Source: Algorimicrobium sp002414705 | GTDB lineage: Bacteria; Bacteroidota; Bacteroidia; Flavobacteriales; Flavobacteriaceae | Reading direction: 5' to 3' | DNA length: 64,000 nt | Assembly: GCA_963972425.1 (NCBI GenBank) | Contig: CAXAUF010000004.1 | Span: forward strand, 1 to 64,000 | Shown here: one piece after another, positions 61,118-64,000 of the stretch | How positions within the stretch are numbered: the stretch's first letter is position 1 | Layout of the letters: each line of letters opens with the position of its first letter | Notes under the pieces: model-generated | Told to the model about the DNA's origin: nothing | The model's database searches: none | The model's input: the letters and a program-made list of their open reading frames with translations, nothing else | Translations under genes and position numbers: made by a program

Positions 61118-62632
61118 CTAATCCATAACTACATGACTATATTTTGCATTTACAACAATGGTTTTATTATTGGAAAGACTACCTGAATTAAAAGAAGAAA
61201 CTGCTTGTCCTTTTGTGTTTTTTGGGTGTTTTAATTGTGAATTCTTACCAATATACTGCAATTTATAATCTGCTTGTGGTAGTTTTAAATTAGCATTACT
61301 GTTATCCAAGGTCATATTAATAGTATTAAAATTGTCAGTTATCTTATTGATAGTAAGATCTCCAAAGCTGCCATTAATAATGGTATTTCCAGATAGGTTA
61401 TCAATATGAATATTAGACGAATTTGCATTTAAAACAAGTCCATTAACATTTTGAATAGTAGCATCTTCCACAAAATTCAATTCTAAAGCACCCATTTTCC
61501 AGTCTTTTATTAAAAGTGATGAATACGAAGCATTGATGGCTGTTTTTTCGCCATCAATGCTATTTGCTAAAAATTTAGTGTGATTTAATTCTGCTTTTAA
61601 GTTGTGTATAACTGTAGTAAATTTCATTTCACCATGTCGGACATTCAATTTCAATTTAGCATCCTTGGGAATTTTTATTTTAAGCGTTTTTTTAACTTTC
61701 ATATGTTTTCCCATATCGGAATCAAAAACAGCTTGATATTTGGCTTCATGCTCTTGACGTTTGCTTTCATGTTTTTCGAGTTCTTTTTCCATACGTTTAG
61801 CATGTTTTTCCATGTCTTTTCCAAATTGCTCACCCCAAGTTTCCATGTTTTTGCCAAACTCTTCACCCCAAGCCTCCATATTTTTACCAAATTTCTCACC
61901 GAAGGCTTCGCCCCAGGCTTCCATGTCTTTGCCAAATGTTTCACCAAATTGATTGCCAAATTTTTCACCCCAAGCTTCCATCTCTTTCTCATATTTTTCA
62001 AAAGCTTTGGTATCTACTTCTTTTGCCCATTTTTCCATTTTACTAGCATAAGCATCGCCATATTTTGCACTGTATTCACGACTCCATTTATCCATATAAA
62101 CGTCGCCTTCATTTTTATAGCGTTCAAAATCAAAATTGGTATCATTCATGCCTTCTGGTAAATCGGGTAAATTAGGCATGTTCGGCATTTTTGGCATATT
62201 TGCTAAATCCAAGGATTCCATTAAACCGTCTATCATAGGCATAATTGGCATATTTGCTAATTCAATTTCTAAATTCTGCATGGCAAGGTCTAATGATTTT
62301 GTATCAAAATGAATCATGCTTTCAGACCAACTTTCACCTTCAGAATTCGAGTTTATTCTTATAAAATCTTTCGACCCTTCCACCCTAACGTTCCAGGCAT
62401 CAGCCTGCTTTTTTAAAGCGTCTTTTGATAGAGCGTCACTTTCAATATAAGCTTCAACTTCAACAATATCTTTATTCCAGGTATCTATAATAATATTGGT
62501 GTAACTGGTATTTAAATCTATCGTTACATCGTCATTGACTTGTGTTGATTGCGAAATCTTATCAATTCGCTGTTGTGCCTTCATACTTAATGTAAAAAGT
62601 AAGCAGAGAAACAAAAATTTTATATTTTTCAT
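61118..62632 (-). CDS. Secreted DUF4097-like protein with an 11-residue amphipathic repeat
   Basis: The 504-residue protein has a signal peptide (1-19, ending SMKAQ). An N-terminal beta part and a Met/Pro-rich linker (ANMPKMPNMPNLPDLPEG, 144-161) follow. A helical part then repeats (D/N)MEAWGE-FGK: units start at 217, 236, 251, 262 and 273, spacings 19, 15, 11 and 11, that is 11 plus multiples of 4. The C-terminal part (about 312-504) is a DUF4097 beta-helix-like domain (LKIKIPKDAKLKLNV). The helical region should form an amphipathic or hendecad coiled coil. It follows the anti-sigma gene by 12 bases, so the sigma factor probably controls it. Confidence 0.8.
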   Translation of the reverse strand: MKNIKFLFLCLLFTLSMKAQQRIDKISQSTQVNDDVTIDLNTSYTNIIIDTWNKDIVEVEAYIESDALSKDALKKQADAWNVRVEGSKDFIRINSNSEGESWSESMIHFDTKSLDLAMQNLEIELANMPIMPMIDGLMESLDLANMPKMPNMPNLPDLPEGMNDTNFDFERYKNEGDVYMDKWSREYSAKYGDAYASKMEKWAKEVDTKAFEKYEKEMEAWGEKFGNQFGETFGKDMEAWGEAFGEKFGKNMEAWGEEFGKNMETWGEQFGKDMEKHAKRMEKELEKHESKRQEHEAKYQAVFDSDMGKHMKVKKTLKIKIPKDAKLKLNVRHGEMKFTTVIHNLKAELNHTKFLANSIDGEKTAINASYSSLLIKDWKMGALELNFVEDATIQNVNGLVLNANSSNIHIDNLSGNTIINGSFGDLTINKITDNFNTINMTLDNSNANLKLPQADYKLQYIGKNSQLKHPKNTKGQAVSSFNSGSLSNNKTIVVNAKYSHVVMD

Positions 62633-62644
62633 TATTGTAATGTT

Positions 62645-63220
62645 TTATGCGTTATTCTTTTTCTGATTTGTATCAGAATTTTTCAAACTATGTAATTGTT
62701 CTTTTAGACGATACATGAGGTTTAATCGAAATTTTAAATTTGTAATTAAAGCACTCACCGTTAATTCATTTGGACCCTGTTCCGTTAATTCGATGGATAA
62801 TTGCTTGTATTCAGAATTTAAAGCATCTAAACGTGAAATATAACCATCAATAAGTTCTTTGTTCTCGGAAGTTAAAGCGACTTTTGATAATTCTAAATTA
62901 ATATTTGCTAGATAATAATCTTCCACTTTTTTGAAGTCGGGAGAAATATCACCAAGTGTTTTTAAAGGCAATTCATCTGGAGCAACTTCAACAATAGAAT
63001 TTGTAATAACAGGTTGGTTGAAATACGAAAAAACACCAAAACCCAATCCAAAAACAATAACAATACTTGCTGCAATTTGCATCCAAGATAAATTACGCTT
63101 TTTCTTTTGTGGTAAAGCCGAATTCAATTTCTGAAGAAAACGAGCGTCATGCCCTAAAGACAATTTAGACTTTGTTTCTGTTTGGTCTTGTTTTAGTAAA
63201 TCTCTAATATCGCGTGCCAT
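62645..63220 (-). CDS. Probable anti-sigma factor with a single membrane helix
   Basis: The 191-residue protein has a cytosolic N-terminus (1-45), one membrane helix (IAASIVIVFGLGFGVFSYF, 49-67) and a periplasmic helical domain. This is the topology of anti-sigma factors that hold an ECF sigma at the membrane. No zinc-binding HxxxCxxC is present, so it is not a ZAS-type protein. Its first 17 bases overlap the end of the sigma gene, as expected for coupled partners. The role is inferred from topology and position; sequence similarity to a named family was not clear to me. Confidence 0.75.
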   Translation of the reverse strand: MARDIRDLLKQDQTETKSKLSLGHDARFLQKLNSALPQKKKRNLSWMQIAASIVIVFGLGFGVFSYFNQPVITNSIVEVAPDELPLKTLGDISPDFKKVEDYYLANINLELSKVALTSENKELIDGYISRLDALNSEYKQLSIELTEQGPNELTVSALITNLKFRLNLMYRLKEQLHSLKNSDTNQKKNNA

Positions 63221-63752
63221 CTTTTTTCTGTTTTAATAATTCTTGTAATTGTAATTTACCTCTGTAAAGTAATGTTCTTGAAGAAATTTCAGTAATCTGT
63301 AATATGCCTGAAATTTCTTGATGATCATACCCTTCCAGCAGATACAATGTTAAAATCAACCGATACTTTTCTGCTAAACTTGAAATAGCTTCTTTAATAT
63401 CATTAACTTCAACGGTGTCGTCTACTAACCAATTGTCATCATCCGTATCAACAACACTTAAATGCACAGTTTCAAGTTCCACCAATTGGTGTTTTCGTGC
63501 TTTTAACATGTCAATACTTGTATTAATAACAATGCGTTTTAACCAGGCTCCAAAAGTAACTTCAGCTTGATATTGATCCAGTTTAGAAAATGCTTTAATA
63601 AAGGCTTCCTGAACCACATCTTCAGCTTCGGCATCATGCTTTACAAATCGTCTTGCAACAATATACATACCTTGGCAGTACTGGTTGTATAACTGCATTT
63701 GTGCTTGACGGTTGTTTGCTTTGCATTTTTCAATAATTTCTAGTTGAAACAT
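63204..63752 (-). CDS. ECF-type RNA polymerase sigma factor
   Basis: The 182-residue protein has sigma region 2 (MYIVARRFVKHDAEAEDVVQ, then EAFIKAFSKLDQY and FGAWLKRIVINTSIDML). Region 4 (SLAEKYRLILTLYLLEGYDH, then QEISGILQITEISSRTLLYR) is complete. There is no region 1.1 or 3, as in group 4 sigma factors. The ATG at 63752 gives the normal length. Upstream is an AAC-N16-CGTC arrangement (63791-63816) typical of ECF-dependent promoters, so it may activate its own operon with the anti-sigma, DUF4097-like and M23 genes. Confidence 0.95.
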   Translation of the reverse strand: MFQLEIIEKCKANNRQAQMQLYNQYCQGMYIVARRFVKHDAEAEDVVQEAFIKAFSKLDQYQAEVTFGAWLKRIVINTSIDMLKARKHQLVELETVHLSVVDTDDDNWLVDDTVEVNDIKEAISSLAEKYRLILTLYLLEGYDHQEISGILQITEISSRTLLYRGKLQLQELLKQKKDGTRY

Positions 63753-63790
63753 GCTTTACTTTTGGTTTTAATGGTTTAGTTCATCTTAAT

Positions 63791-63816
63791 GACGATAAAA
63801 AAAGTGATGTGTTGCA
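63791..63816 (-). promoter_or_regulatory. Putative ECF-sigma-dependent promoter
   Basis: On the minus strand TGCAACA is followed by TCGTC, with 16 bases between AAC and CGTC, the usual geometry of ECF promoters. GTTG and CAAC also form a short dyad at 63809-63825 (TGTTG, CAACA). Confidence 0.4.
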
Positions 63817-63926
63817 AAAAACAACATATTTTTTTTCAAGATTAAAAATAACTCTTAAAAAAATGTGATAGCCCTTTATTAAAATTAACATTTGAAGTAT
63901 CTTTATATCATTAATATAAATACCTT

Positions 63927-64000
63927 ATGAATAGAGTTTTTAAATGGTTTTTAGGATGTTTATTTCTAATTGCCATCAGTTTATTTTTATATTCTTATTT
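63927..64000 (+). CDS. N-terminus of a membrane or exported protein, cut by the window end
   Basis: The ATG at 63927 opens a frame that runs to the window end without a stop: MNRVFKWFLGCLFLIAISLF and onward. A short basic N-terminus followed by a hydrophobic stretch indicates a signal peptide or membrane anchor. Upstream, TTTA-N19-TATCTTTA (about 63875-63905) is a weak promoter candidate. Nothing can be said about the function. It is divergent from the sigma-factor operon. Confidence 0.6.
   Translation, partial: MNRVFKWFLGCLFLIAISLFLYSY

Noticed and set aside
61604..62161. A long plus-strand frame opposite the DUF4097-like gene
   Set aside because: It is the antisense shadow of the repetitive helical region. 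Codon bias of the Lys/Glu/Phe repeat keeps the opposite strand open.

Overview
The window is chromosomal DNA of a low-GC member of Bacteroidetes, most likely a marine or host-associated member of the family Flavobacteriaceae. The grounds are a type IX secretion (T9SS) sorting domain, a PorV/PorQ-type outer-membrane protein, a Bacteroidetes-type SecA without the C-terminal zinc motif, and several promoters of the Bacteroidetes pattern TTTG-N18/19-TAnnTTTG. Intergenic spaces are full of short palindromic repeats of the kind common in this family. The genus cannot be fixed from the sequence alone. No rRNA, tRNA, IS element or CRISPR array was seen.

Layout. (1) 1-4.9 kb: a DUF808 membrane protein, phosphatidylserine synthase, a PorV-like barrel protein and a DUF4105 (Lnb-like) membrane protein. 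(2) 4.9-38.5 kb: a very large minus-strand surface-glycan locus. It holds an initiating sugar-phosphate transferase, 15 glycosyltransferase genes (GT4, GT2, one GT10 and one GT2/GT-B fusion), an O-antigen ligase/polymerase-like protein, and many decorating enzymes: two sulfotransferases, three methyltransferases, an MBOAT acyltransferase with an SGNH partner, a hexapeptide acetyltransferase, an asparagine-synthase-like protein and a transglutaminase-like protein. At its upstream end is a Wzm/Wzt ABC exporter, split by a broken four-helix-bundle gene. (3) 39.1-40.8 kb: a divergent pair of unrecognised genes inside a repeat-rich stretch. (4) 41-47.1 kb: UDP-sugar epimerase, UDP-sugar dehydrogenase, Wzc-type tyrosine autokinase and Wza-type export lipoprotein. 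(5) 47.2-54.5 kb: housekeeping genes on the plus strand (ABC-F ATPase, methyltransferase, PduO cobalamin adenosyltransferase, DUF2795-like protein, SecA). (6) 54.7-60.4 kb: a 1627-residue secreted multidomain protein followed by a small protein with a T9SS sorting domain. (7) 60.4-63.8 kb: an ECF sigma factor, a probable anti-sigma factor, a DUF4097-like secreted protein with an 11-residue repeat, and an M23 peptidase. A plus-strand gene starts at 63927 and runs out of the window.

How the genes fit together. Regions 2 and 4 together look like one pathway. The dehydrogenase and epimerase would make uronic-acid-type UDP-sugars; the phosphotransferase starts the glycan on undecaprenyl phosphate; the glycosyltransferases extend it and the other enzymes decorate it. 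Wzm/Wzt (with a C-terminal glycan-recognition domain) would move it across the inner membrane, and Wzc/Wza would control length and export. No Wzx flippase is visible.

The points most worth following up are: (a) the 1627-residue protein ends in two tandem 45-residue dockerin-like repeats, and its downstream neighbour pairs a beta-rich domain with a T9SS sorting tail, which suggests a cohesin/dockerin-like surface-anchoring pair; (b) heptanucleotide arrays (TCACNNN/GTGANNN) sit at the 3' ends of several genes, supply their stop codons and flank the broken four-helix-bundle gene; (c) small interspersed palindromes have been incorporated into the 3' ends of coding genes.
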